From Amycolatopsis orientalis DSM 40040 = KCTC 9412 (GTDB lineage: Bacteria > Actinomycetota > Actinomycetes > Mycobacteriales > Pseudonocardiaceae), in assembly GCF_000478275.1 (NCBI RefSeq), contig NZ_ASJB01000097.1, forward strand, positions 62,001-126,000: a stretch of DNA of 64,000 nt, given 5' to 3'. A program made the translations under genes and the position numbers. Position 1 is the stretch's first letter, and every line of letters begins with the position of its first letter. Of the stretch, positions 1 to 8,532 are shown in pieces. Under the pieces are notes generated by a model that worked only from the letters and a program-made list of their open reading frames with translations, had not been told where the DNA came from and ran no database searches.

Positions 1-685
<685 letters not shown>

Positions 686-688
686 CCC

Positions 689-1903
689 ATGGCGCTGAAG
701 AACCTCGAAGACCTGCTGAGCGAGGACGTCTCGGGCCGGTTCGTACTCGTGCGATCCGACCTGAACGTCCCGCTCGACGGGGAGACCATCACCGACGACG
801 GCCGCGTCCGCGCGGCCCTGCCGACCCTCAAGCGCCTCGCCGAGGCGGGCGCGAAGGTGGTCGTCACGGCGCACCTCGGCCGTCCCAAGGGCGAGCCGGA
901 CCCGAAGTTCTCGCTCGCGCCCGTCGCCGCGAAGCTCACCGAGCTGCTCGGCGTCGACGTCCCGCTGGCCGGTGACCTGGTCGGCGAGTCCGCCAAGGCC
1001 ACCGTCGCCGGTCTGACCGACGGTCAGGTGGCCCTGCTGGAGAACGTGCGCTTCGACGCGCGCGAGACCAGCAAGGTCGAGGCGGAGCGCCAGGAACTGG
1101 CCGCCGAGCTGGCCGCGCTCGTCCCGGGCGGGGCCTTCGTCTCCGACGGCTTCGGTGTCGTGCACCGCAAGCAGGCCTCGGTCTATGAGATCGCCCGGAC
1201 GCTTCCGGCCTACGCCGGCGGTCTGGTGCTGGCCGAGGTCGATGTCCTCAAGAAGCTCACCGAGGACCTTGCGCGGCCGTACGTCGTCGTGCTCGGCGGC
1301 GCGAAGGTGTCGGACAAGCTGGGCGTGATCGCCAACCTGCTGACCAAGGTCGACAGGCTGCTCATCGGTGGCGGCATGGCGTACACCTTCCTCAAGGCCC
1401 AGGGCCACGAGGTCGGGAACTCGCTGTTGCAGGAGGACCAGCTGGAGCAGGTCCGCGGTTTCCTCGCCGAGGCGGAGAAACGTGGCGTCGAGCTGATCCT
1501 GCCGGTGGACGTCCTCGCCGCGACGGGCTTCGCGGCCGACGCGGAGTTCGACGTCGTCGACGCGAAGGCCATCCCGGCCGACCGCATGGGTCTCGACATC
1601 GGCCCCAAGTCGCGCGAGCTGTTCGCGGGCAAGCTGGCCGACGCGGCGACAGTGTTCTGGAACGGCCCGATGGGCGTGTTCGAGTTCGAGTCCTTCGCCG
1701 GCGGCACCCGTGCCGTGGCCGAGGCGCTGGTCGAGAGCGACGCCTTCACCGTGGTCGGCGGTGGCGACTCCGCCGCGGCCGTGCGGCAGCTGGGCCTGCC
1801 CGAGGACGGTTTCTCGCACATCTCGACCGGCGGCGGCGCGTCGCTGGAGTACCTGGAGGGCAAGGAACTGCCCGGAGTCGCTGTGCTGGGAGAGAACGAC
1901 TAG
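689..1903 (+). CDS. pgk: Phosphoglycerate kinase
   Basis: Phosphoglycerate kinase transfers phosphate from 1,3-bisphosphoglycerate to ADP, the first substrate-level ATP step of glycolysis. The 404-residue length is normal for the family. The N-terminal substrate-binding motif RSDLNVPLDG is seen near residue 25. In the C-terminal nucleotide domain, WNGPMGVFEFE and the glycine-rich GGGDSAAAVRQLG are intact. The ATG lies three bases after the gap stop, and its TAG stop shares one base with the GTG of tpiA, so the two are probably translationally coupled. Long open frames on the opposite strand here are GC-codon-bias shadows. Confidence 0.97.
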   Translation: MALKNLEDLLSEDVSGRFVLVRSDLNVPLDGETITDDGRVRAALPTLKRLAEAGAKVVVTAHLGRPKGEPDPKFSLAPVAAKLTELLGVDVPLAGDLVGESAKATVAGLTDGQVALLENVRFDARETSKVEAERQELAAELAALVPGGAFVSDGFGVVHRKQASVYEIARTLPAYAGGLVLAEVDVLKKLTEDLARPYVVVLGGAKVSDKLGVIANLLTKVDRLLIGGGMAYTFLKAQGHEVGNSLLQEDQLEQVRGFLAEAEKRGVELILPVDVLAATGFAADAEFDVVDAKAIPADRMGLDIGPKSRELFAGKLADAATVFWNGPMGVFEFESFAGGTRAVAEALVESDAFTVVGGGDSAAAVRQLGLPEDGFSHISTGGGASLEYLEGKELPGVAVLGEND

Positions 1904-2688
1904 TGGCGCGCAAACCGCTCATCGCCGGCAACTGGAAGATGAACCAGAACCACCTCGAAGCCATCGCGCTGGTTCAGAAGATCGCCTTCGCCCTGCCGGA
2001 GAAGTACTACGCGAAGGTCGACGTCGCGGTCCTGCCGCCGTTCACCGACATCCGCAGCGTCCAGACGCTGACCGACGGCGACAAGCTGTCGCTCACCTAC
2101 GGCGCCCAGGACCTGTCGCCGCACGACTCCGGTGCCTACACCGGTGACGTGTCGGGCCCGATGCTGGCGAAGCTGGGCTGCAGCTTCGTGACCGTGGGGC
2201 ACTCGGAGCGGCGCGAGTACCACGGCGAGACCGACGAACTGGTCAACAAGAAGGTCAAGGCCGCGCTCAAGCACGGCATCAAGCCGATCCTGTGCGTGGG
2301 GGAGAAGCTCGAGGTCCGCGAGGCGGGCGAGCACATCGCCCACACCACGGCCCAGCTGGTCGAGGGCCTGAAGGGGCTCAAGGCGGAGCAGGTCAAGGAC
2401 GTCGTCGTCGCCTACGAGCCGGTCTGGGCGATCGGGACCGGCAAGGTCGCGACCCCGTCGGACGCCGAGGAGGTGTGCGGAGCCATCCGCGCCACCCTCG
2501 CCGAGAAATACGGTGCCGAGGTCGCGTCCTCGGTGCGCGTGCTCTACGGCGGCTCGGCGAAGGCCAACAACATCAGTGACCTCGTCGCCTGCGAGAACAT
2601 CGATGGTGCTCTCGTCGGTGGTGCCAGCCTGGATGGTGAGGAGTTCACCAAACTCTGCGCACTCGCCGCGGGCGGGCCCCTGCCCTGA
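1903..2688 (+). CDS. tpiA: Triosephosphate isomerase
   Basis: Triosephosphate isomerase interconverts dihydroxyacetone phosphate and glyceraldehyde-3-phosphate. The protein has 261 residues, the usual TIM-barrel length. The NWKMN lysine motif is at the N terminus, the electrophilic histidine is in GHSERR, and the catalytic glutamate is in YEPVWAIGTGK. The C-terminal phosphate-binding YGGSAKANN loop is also present. Translation begins at a GTG that overlaps the last base of pgk. It is the third gene of the glycolytic operon and is followed by secG, as in mycobacteria. No ppc gene lies between tpiA and secG, unlike corynebacteria. Confidence 0.97.
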   Translation: MARKPLIAGNWKMNQNHLEAIALVQKIAFALPEKYYAKVDVAVLPPFTDIRSVQTLTDGDKLSLTYGAQDLSPHDSGAYTGDVSGPMLAKLGCSFVTVGHSERREYHGETDELVNKKVKAALKHGIKPILCVGEKLEVREAGEHIAHTTAQLVEGLKGLKAEQVKDVVVAYEPVWAIGTGKVATPSDAEEVCGAIRATLAEKYGAEVASSVRVLYGGSAKANNISDLVACENIDGALVGGASLDGEEFTKLCALAAGGPLP

Positions 2689-2828
2689 TCGGGGCACCAA
2701 CCGGGTAACCTGTGTATCCGGTCCGTCACACAGCAGTGGACGAGTCCAGGAGTACGGTGTGTTCTGGTGGTCAAGAGCCACCCGCGGCACACCGTTTTCC
2801 TGCATTCTCCAAGAGCGCAGAGGATGAC

Positions 2829-3059
2829 ATGAAGCTGTTCCTGCAAATCCTGTTGATCGCCTCCAGCTTTTTCCTGATTGTGGCCGTGTTGCTGCACCGG
2901 GGCCGGGGTGGCGGTCTGTCTTCGCTGTTCGGTGGCGGTATGCAGTCGAGCCTTTCGGGTTCGAGCGTGGCCGAGAAGAACCTCGACCGGATCACGCTGC
3001 TTCTTGGCGCGGTGTGGCTGATCAGCATCATCGGCCTCGGGCTCCTGCTCAAGGTCTGA
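2829..3059 (+). CDS. secG: Preprotein translocase subunit SecG
   Basis: SecG is the small subunit of the SecYEG protein-conducting channel in the cytoplasmic membrane. The protein is 76 residues long with two hydrophobic helices (about residues 2-22 and 55-74). They are separated by the glycine-rich cytoplasmic loop GGGLSSLFGGG typical of SecG. The ATG at 2829 is chosen over an upstream in-frame ATG at 2712 because the intervening residues are not SecG-like and a normal SecG begins directly with the first membrane helix. It follows tpiA by 140 bp, an order shared with M. tuberculosis. Confidence 0.93.
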   Translation: MKLFLQILLIASSFFLIVAVLLHRGRGGGLSSLFGGGMQSSLSGSSVAEKNLDRITLLLGAVWLISIIGLGLLLKV

Positions 3060-3124
3060 TCGATCCAGGTGTTTCGGCGTGCCTATGGGGGGCGCGCCGC
3101 CGATCCCTATAGGTGTGAGGATTC

Positions 3125-3466
3125 ATGGTTGGCGGTAACGCGATTCGGGGCACCCGTGTGGGTGCCGGTCCTTCGGGCGAATCGGAACGGGGTGAGTCGG
3201 CGCCGCGGCGCCGCATTTCCTATTGGTGTGCCAACGGGCACGAGGCGCAGCCCTCGTTCTCGATGGACGCCGAGATTCCCGACGAGTGGGACTGCCCGCG
3301 CTGCGGGCTCCCCGGTGGGCAGGACGAGCAGAACCCGCCTGCCGCGCCGCGGACCGAGCCTTACAAGACCCACCTGGCTTACGTGAAGGAACGGCGTTCC
3401 GACGCCGACGGCGAGGCCATCCTCGCCGAGGCGCTGGAGCGGTTGCGCCAGCGCCGCGAGATCTGA
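3125..3466 (+). CDS. rbpA: RNA polymerase-binding protein RbpA (Zn-ribbon type)
   Basis: RbpA is an actinobacterial transcription factor that binds RNA polymerase and the group 1/2 sigma factors and stabilises the open promoter complex. The protein is 113 residues. It has the basic N-terminal tail (NAIRGTRVG), a central RbpA core with putative zinc ligands C35, H39, C57 and C60 (WCANGHE and WDCPRCG), and the C-terminal sigma-interaction helix with THLAYVKERRS and a run of charged residues. The metal-ligand set places it with streptomycete and pseudonocardial RbpA; mycobacterial forms have lost some cysteines. A long palindrome 15 bp downstream separates it from the convergent histidine kinase. 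Confidence 0.93.
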   Translation: MVGGNAIRGTRVGAGPSGESERGESAPRRRISYWCANGHEAQPSFSMDAEIPDEWDCPRCGLPGGQDEQNPPAAPRTEPYKTHLAYVKERRSDADGEAILAEALERLRQRREI

Positions 3467-3480
3467 GGAATCGCGTTCAG

Positions 3481-3530
3481 GCCTCGTGAGTGGTAATGAC
3501 GGTTAGAACCGTCATTACCACTCACGAGGC
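3481..3530. terminator. Family A palindrome (24-bp perfect arms, AG loop)
   Basis: A perfect inverted repeat with two 24-base arms around a 2-base AG centre. The arm core is GTGAGTGGTAATGACGGTT. It sits between the convergent ends of rbpA and the histidine kinase gene, so a bidirectional terminator role is likely. There is no T tract. Five further family members occur in this window at 17664, 37811, 52945, 56100 and 62339. Confidence 0.75.
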
Positions 3531-3538
3531 ATAGGCGC

Positions 3539-4741
3539 TCACCGGTCGAGCGGGTACCGGGCACGCACCCGGAACCCGCCGTCCTCGGTGTCGGCGGTCT
3601 CGAAGCTCCCACCCAGCAATCGAGCGCGTTCGGCCAGCCCGGTCAGCCCGTGCCCTCCTGAGGGAAGGGCCGCACCGGGTGTCCGGGCGCGCTCATTGCG
3701 TATCTCGACCTTGAGTGAGCCGTGCTCGCCCTGGATCCGGATCGTCGCGGTGGCGCCCGGTGCGTGCTTGTGCACGTTGGTCAGGCATTCCTGCACGGTG
3801 CGGTAGGCGGCGGCGGAAACCTGGCTGGGCAGCAGTTCGGGGATCCGCTCGACGGTGAGGTGCACGGGGACGTCCGAGCCCCGGATCAGCCGGTCGAGTT
3901 CGTTGATCCCCGGCCGCGGCCCGTCGTCCTCGGAACCCGAGCGCAGCACGCTGACGAGTGAACGCAGTTCTTCCAGCGTCTTGGTGCTCAGTTTGCGGAT
4001 GACCTGCGCGGTTTCGAGCGAACGGGCGTCGGTGGTCTGCGCCTGCAGCGCGCCCGCCTGCATCGCGATCAGCGTGATCTGGTGCGAAACGACGTCGTGC
4101 ATCTCCCGCGCCAGCCTGGCGCGCTCTTCCGCGCGGACGGCGTCGGCGTGGAAGCGGCGCTCACGGTCGCGGCTGGCGGCGAGTTCGGAGAGTTTCTGCG
4201 AGATCTCGGTCCGCGCCCCGATGAGCAGGCCGATGGCCACCGGCATCCCGGCGACGATGACGCCGTAGATCCCGTCCAGGACGTGTTCACGCCAGCTGAG
4301 TTCGACGAAGTCCGGCAACGGCCACTGGACGAACCGGCAGGTGAAGATGAGCGCGAACCCGGTCCAGGTCTGCCAGTGCATCTGCTTGCGGGTGGCGAGG
4401 AAGCCGAGCGCGATCATCGCGGCCAGCTGGGACCAGCCGGCGAGGAAGCCGGGGACGGTGGCGATCACCGCGAGGAACGGCAGCTTGCGACGGAAGGCCA
4501 GGCCGAGGCACGCGGCGCCGGAAAGGTAGATCGAGTACGGCTGGGCCTTCTCGGGGATCACCAGCCAGACGTCGAGCGCGGCCAGGAAGATCGCGAGTGT
4601 GTCGACGCCCAGCGCGACCAGCGCCGGACGTTTGATCTTGGCGAACGACATGACCCCGGCGGCACGGCGCATCCGGTCGGCGGCATCCTGCCCGGAGCCG
4701 CCCACCGAGATACCTGGCATCGAGAGACCCTCTGTGCTCAT
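3539..4741 (-). CDS. Orphan sensor histidine kinase (NarL/DesK-type HisKA_3)
   Basis: This is a membrane sensor kinase that should autophosphorylate on histidine and pass phosphate to a NarL-type response regulator. The 400-residue protein has several hydrophobic segments between about residues 35 and 175, a short coiled linker, and a HisKA_3 dimerisation domain. The phospho-acceptor is in REMHDVVSHQ (about residue 215). An HATPase_c domain follows, with the N-box ECLTNVHKHAPGA and the G-box GHGLTGLAERA. The ATG at 4741 was preferred over an upstream GTG at 4756 because a GAGG lies 9 bases before it. No response regulator is adjacent, so its partner is unknown; the stimulus cannot be read from the sequence. 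Confidence 0.88.
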   Translation of the reverse strand: MSTEGLSMPGISVGGSGQDAADRMRRAAGVMSFAKIKRPALVALGVDTLAIFLAALDVWLVIPEKAQPYSIYLSGAACLGLAFRRKLPFLAVIATVPGFLAGWSQLAAMIALGFLATRKQMHWQTWTGFALIFTCRFVQWPLPDFVELSWREHVLDGIYGVIVAGMPVAIGLLIGARTEISQKLSELAASRDRERRFHADAVRAEERARLAREMHDVVSHQITLIAMQAGALQAQTTDARSLETAQVIRKLSTKTLEELRSLVSVLRSGSEDDGPRPGINELDRLIRGSDVPVHLTVERIPELLPSQVSAAAYRTVQECLTNVHKHAPGATATIRIQGEHGSLKVEIRNERARTPGAALPSGGHGLTGLAERARLLGGSFETADTEDGGFRVRARYPLDR

Positions 4742-5072
4742 CGCTGGCGACCTCACTCGTCTTGTGGACTTGGATGGTGAGACGTGTTCTTCGCCCGATC
4801 GGGACGCGCAGGAACGAACAAATGTGCGGATGCTAACGGCAGGGTGTAGTGAGGCGGTAAGTTTCCCCCAGTCGGGCTAGCGACTGTCTGGTCACTGTCC
4901 GTTCTGCGGACAAGTGCATGAACGTTCGGTCGGTCAAGGCGCGGACCGGACCACCCGGGCTCGGTGGTCCGTTGATCGTTCCGACGCGCGAACAAGCCCT
5001 CTCTGATGCGAATGTCGGTAAGAGTTGATCTACATCACGTTTCGTGGTCGCGCGGTGACCCTGCCGCGCGAA

Positions 5073-5129
5073 AGTCCGTGAAGGCCTCCTTCACTACCCT
5101 TAGCGTAGTGAAGGAGGCCTTCACGGACT
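5073..5129. terminator. 25-bp perfect hairpin downstream of the pgl operon
   Basis: Two perfectly complementary 25-base arms (core GTGAAGGCCTCCTTCACTAC) flank the 7-base loop CCTTAGC. It is the second of two tandem hairpins beyond the stop codon of pgl on the minus strand. It most likely acts as a back-up terminator or protects the mRNA 3' end. The arm resembles that of the hairpin at 5163 but is not identical to it. Confidence 0.7.
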
Positions 5130-5162
5130 ATGGCCCACGCGGGTGCCTCCCCTTGTCTCAAA

Positions 5163-5217
5163 GCGCGTGAAGGCCCCCTTCCCTCGGCTGAACCGAGGGA
5201 AGGGGGCCTTCACGCGC
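5163..5217. terminator. Family B palindrome (25-bp perfect arms) after pgl
   Basis: Two perfect 25-base arms with the core GTGAAGGCCCCCTTCCCTCG around the 5-base loop CTGAA. It lies 8 bp beyond the pgl stop on the minus strand, the expected place for the terminator of the tkt-tal-pgi-zwf-opcA-pgl operon. A close relative sits at 14677 after ctaB. Confidence 0.8.
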
Positions 5218-5225
5218 GATGAGGG

Positions 5226-6005
5226 TCAGGCCGTAGGAGGCTGATAGACCTTCGTGAGCTTCGACGCGGCACCCCGGTCCAGCAGCCAGAGCGTGCGACG
5301 TCCGCCGCGTGCTCCCGCCACCGGGATCTGGACCTCGCCCGCACCGGCCAGTGCCAGCGCGACGGCGTCCGCCTTGGCTTCGCCGCCGGTGACCAGCCAG
5401 ACGTCCCGCGCGCGACGGATCGCGGGCAGGGCCAGCGAGATCCGGGTCGGCGGCGGCTTCGGGCAGTTGCGCACCGCGACGACCGAACGCTCCTTCTCGT
5501 ACACCGCCGGGCTCTCGGGGAAGATCGAGGCGGTATGCCCCTCCCCGCCGAGGCCGAGCAGCATGATGTCGAACGCCGGGACGTCGCCGTGGTCCTCGGG
5601 ACGGGCGTTGGCCGCCAGGACCTCCGCGTAAGCGGCGGCCGCGGCGTCGACGTCGTCGCCGAACTCGCCGTCCGAGGGTGCCATGGCGTGCACCCGCTTC
5701 GGGTCGAGCGGAACGTGGTCGAGCAGGGCCTCGCGGGCCTGCTTCTCGTTGCGCTCGTCGGAGTCCGCCGGGACGAAACGCTCGTCGCCCCAGTAGAGGT
5801 CGAGACGCGACCAGTCGATGGCGTCCCGGGCACTGGAGTCGCGCAGTTCCTTCAGGATCGCGATCCCGGTGCCACCCCCGGTGAGCACCACCGAAGCCGA
5901 GCCCTTGGCCGCCTGGACGTCCACGATCCGGGTGACCAGCCTGGCCGCCGCGGCGGCGGCCAGGAGGTCCGGGTTCCTGTAGACGACTACCTCGGTCTTG
6001 CTCAT
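5226..6005 (-). CDS. pgl: 6-phosphogluconolactonase
   Basis: 6-phosphogluconolactonase (DevB type) hydrolyses 6-phosphoglucono-delta-lactone to 6-phosphogluconate in the oxidative pentose-phosphate pathway. The 259-residue protein belongs to the NagB/RpiA fold. It shows the LTGGGTGIAIL phosphate loop near residue 42, YWGDERFVP near residue 90, and LGLGGEGHTASIFP with the catalytic histidine. Its ATG overlaps the opcA stop (ATGA), so it is translationally coupled as the last gene of the operon. Two large hairpins follow the stop codon. Confidence 0.96.
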   Translation of the reverse strand: MSKTEVVVYRNPDLLAAAAAARLVTRIVDVQAAKGSASVVLTGGGTGIAILKELRDSSARDAIDWSRLDLYWGDERFVPADSDERNEKQAREALLDHVPLDPKRVHAMAPSDGEFGDDVDAAAAAYAEVLAANARPEDHGDVPAFDIMLLGLGGEGHTASIFPESPAVYEKERSVVAVRNCPKPPPTRISLALPAIRRARDVWLVTGGEAKADAVALALAGAGEVQIPVAGARGGRRTLWLLDRGAASKLTKVYQPPTA

Positions 6006-7006
6006 GAGTCGCTCTTCTTCGCGGCGACCGTGGCCTTCTTCTTGGCGGCCGCCGGAGCCTTCTTCGCCGGAGCGGCCTTCGAGGCCGTACCGGAGGAGAT
6101 CTTCGTGAGCCCGTTCAGCGAAGCCTCGTAGACCTCGTCCGGGTCGAGCCGCCGAAGCTCCTCGATCAGGCAGTCCTTGTTGTCCCGCCGCTGCAGGGCG
6201 ATCCGCCGCGTCGGCTGGCCGGGCTGGGTCAGCGTGCCGACCCGTCCGTCCGGCCGGTGCAGCTCCACCGGGCCGGAACGCCGGTCCAGCGTCACCGAGA
6301 TGATGCCCGCGGCGCCGGTGCTCTTGACCCGCTTCACCGGCACCTTGAGGTACTCCGCCAGCCAGCCCGCGAGCAGTTCGGTCGACGGCGAGTCGGCCTC
6401 ACCGGTCACGGTCGCCCCGGTGACCTTCTCATGCGGCGGAAGGTCCAAGGCGGACACGAGCTGTGCGCGCCAGCTGGTCAGCCGGGTCCACGCCAGGTCG
6501 GTGTCACCCTCCACATAGGACTTCGCCCGGGTGGTGAGTGCCCTTATGGGCGCCTTTTCCGCCGCGGAGTCGGTGATCCGGCGCTGGGCCAGCTCACCGA
6601 GCGGGTCCTTGGCAGGCGCCTTCGGGCCGGTGCCCGGCCACCAGGTGACGATGGGCGCGTCCGGCAGCAGCAACGGCACGACCGCGCTCTGCCCCTGAGC
6701 GGCCAGCGGGCCGTAGAGCCGCAGGACGATGACCTCGCTCGCGCCGGCGTCGCCGCCGACCCGGATCTGGCCGTCGATCCGCGGTGCCGCGGTCCGCGCG
6801 CCCTTGGCCACCACGATCACCCGCGAGGGGTGCTCCCGGCTGGCTTCGTTGGCGGCTTCGATCGCCTCTTCGAGCTTGTCGTCGTCGTCGGCCACGATGA
6901 CGAGCGTCAGCACCCGGCCGAGCGCCACCTGCCCGCCCTGTTCGCGGATCTCGACGAGTTTCTTGTTCAGCTGCGACGTCGTGGTCGACGGCAGGTCGAT
7001 GATCAC
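6002..7006 (-). CDS. opcA: Glucose-6-phosphate dehydrogenase assembly protein OpcA
   Basis: OpcA is an accessory protein needed for assembly and activity of glucose-6-phosphate dehydrogenase in actinobacteria and cyanobacteria. The 334-residue form starts at the GTG at 7006, giving MIIDLPSTTTSQLNKKL, the characteristic OpcA N terminus, and overlapping the zwf stop as GTGA. An upstream ATG at 7066 lies inside zwf and is rejected. The last 30 residues are an Ala/Lys-rich tail (AAPAKKAPAAAKKK) of low complexity, absent from the core domain and perhaps histone-like or simply disordered. The gene sits between zwf and pgl, its standard place. Confidence 0.95.
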   Translation of the reverse strand: MIIDLPSTTTSQLNKKLVEIREQGGQVALGRVLTLVIVADDDDKLEEAIEAANEASREHPSRVIVVAKGARTAAPRIDGQIRVGGDAGASEVIVLRLYGPLAAQGQSAVVPLLLPDAPIVTWWPGTGPKAPAKDPLGELAQRRITDSAAEKAPIRALTTRAKSYVEGDTDLAWTRLTSWRAQLVSALDLPPHEKVTGATVTGEADSPSTELLAGWLAEYLKVPVKRVKSTGAAGIISVTLDRRSGPVELHRPDGRVGTLTQPGQPTRRIALQRRDNKDCLIEELRRLDPDEVYEASLNGLTKISSGTASKAAPAKKAPAAAKKKATVAAKKSDS

Positions 7007-8532
7007 GGACGCCTCCAGTTCCGGCCGGTACGCTCCAGCATTTCGTCCGCGGACGGCGGGCCCCACGAACCCGGCGGGTACTGCTCGGGCGCGCCCTTCT
7101 TGGCCCAGGTGTCGAGGATCGGGTCCAGGATCTCCCAGGACAGCTCGACCTCCTCGTTCACCGGGAACAGCGACGGCTCACCGAGCAGCACGTCCAGGAT
7201 CAGCCGCTCGTAGGCCTCGGGCGAGGACTCGGTGAACGCGTGCCCGTAGCCGAAGTCCATGGTGACGTCGCGGACCTCCATCGTGGTCCCCGGCACCTTC
7301 GACCCGAACCGCAGCGTGATGCCCTCGTCGGGCTGCACCCGGATCACCAGCGCGTTCTGGCCCAGTTCCTCGGTCGAGGTCGAGTCGAACGGCAGATGCG
7401 GTGCCCGCTTGAACACCACGGCGATCTCGGTGACCCGGCGGCCCAGCCGCTTGCCTGTCCGCAGGTAGAACGGCACGCCCGCCCAGCGGCGGTTCTGCAC
7501 CTCCAGGGTCACCGCGGCGTAGGTCTCGGTCGTCGAGTCCTTCGCGAAGCCCCCTTCCTGCAACAGACCAGGCACCTTCATGCCGCCCTGCCAGCCGCCC
7601 GCGTACTGTCCGCGCGCGGTCGTCTCTTCGAACGGCCCCAGCGGTTTCGTCGCCGAAAGCACCTTGACCTTCTCGGCTCGCAGCGCGCGCGGCGCGAACG
7701 AGACCGGCTCCTCCATCGCGGTCAGCGCGAGGAGCTGCAACAGGTGGTTCTGGATGACGTCGCGTGCGGCGCCGATGCCGTCGTAGTAGCCCGCGCGGCC
7801 GCCGAGGCCGATGTCCTCGGCCATGGTGATCTGCACGTGGTCGACGTAGTTGGCGTTCCAGATCGGCTCGAACAGCTGGTTCGCGAACCGCAGCGCCAGC
7901 AGGTTCTGCACCGTCTCCTTGCCGAGGTAGTGGTCGATGCGGAACACCGACTCCTCGGGGAAGACGTCGTTCACGATCTCGTTGAGCTCCTTGGCGCTCT
8001 TGAGGTCGCGGCCGAACGGCTTCTCGATGACGACGCGGCGCCAGGTCTCCTCGCTCGCGTCGGCGAGGCCGGAGCGGGCGAGCTGCTTGGTCACCACGGG
8101 GAACGCGCTCGGCGGGATCGACAGGTAGAACGCGGTGTTGCCCCCGGTGCCGCGTTCGGCGTCGAGGTCCTTGACCGTCTGTGCCAGCCTGTCGAAAGCG
8201 TCATCGTCGTCGAAGGTGCCCTGGACGAAACGGATGCCTTCGGCGAGCCGGTTCCACACCGACTCCTTGAACGGCGTCCGCGCGTGCTCCTTGACCGAGT
8301 CGTGCACGAGCTCGCCGAAGTCCTGGTGCTCCCAGTCCCGGCGGGCGAAGCCCACCAGGGAGAACCCGGCGGGCAGCAGCCCGCGGTGGGCGAGGTCGTA
8401 GATCGCCGGCATCAGCTTCTTGCGGGCGAGGTCTCCGGTGACGCCGAAGATCACCAGGCTGGACGGCCCGGCGATCCGCGGCAGCCGCTTGTCGCGCGGA
8501 TCGCGCAGCGGGTTGTTCCAGGCTCGGGTCAC
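7003..8532 (-). CDS. zwf: Glucose-6-phosphate 1-dehydrogenase
   Basis: Glucose-6-phosphate dehydrogenase catalyses the committed NADP-reducing step of the oxidative pentose-phosphate pathway. The protein has 509 residues, the usual length. The N-terminal Rossmann loop FGVTGDLARKKL (about residues 29-40) binds NADP, and RIDHYLGKE near residue 198 is the active-site signature with the catalytic histidine. The C terminus carries the typical YERLILDVLLGEPSLF block. The GTG start at 8532 overlaps the pgi stop as GTGA. Both flanking overlaps indicate a tightly coupled operon that also supplies its assembly factor OpcA. Confidence 0.97.
   Translation of the reverse strand: MTRAWNNPLRDPRDKRLPRIAGPSSLVIFGVTGDLARKKLMPAIYDLAHRGLLPAGFSLVGFARRDWEHQDFGELVHDSVKEHARTPFKESVWNRLAEGIRFVQGTFDDDDAFDRLAQTVKDLDAERGTGGNTAFYLSIPPSAFPVVTKQLARSGLADASEETWRRVVIEKPFGRDLKSAKELNEIVNDVFPEESVFRIDHYLGKETVQNLLALRFANQLFEPIWNANYVDHVQITMAEDIGLGGRAGYYDGIGAARDVIQNHLLQLLALTAMEEPVSFAPRALRAEKVKVLSATKPLGPFEETTARGQYAGGWQGGMKVPGLLQEGGFAKDSTTETYAAVTLEVQNRRWAGVPFYLRTGKRLGRRVTEIAVVFKRAPHLPFDSTSTEELGQNALVIRVQPDEGITLRFGSKVPGTTMEVRDVTMDFGYGHAFTESSPEAYERLILDVLLGEPSLFPVNEEVELSWEILDPILDTWAKKGAPEQYPPGSWGPPSADEMLERTGRNWRRP

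Larger units (their letters stand above)
4742..5225. other. Gene-free interval between histidine kinase and pgl
   Basis: About 480 bases with no credible gene. The part nearest the kinase (4742-5060) should hold its promoter, but I see no convincing -35/-10 pair. A 62 to 80-codon minus-strand open frame here has no family resemblance and is not called. The rest holds two consecutive long palindromes at 5073 and 5163, both downstream of the pentose-phosphate operon on the minus strand. Confidence 0.6.

Noticed and set aside
4753..4995. An 80-codon minus-strand frame upstream of the orphan histidine kinase
   Set aside because: It has no family resemblance, no convincing ribosome-binding site and lies in the promoter interval. 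Composition looks non-coding.
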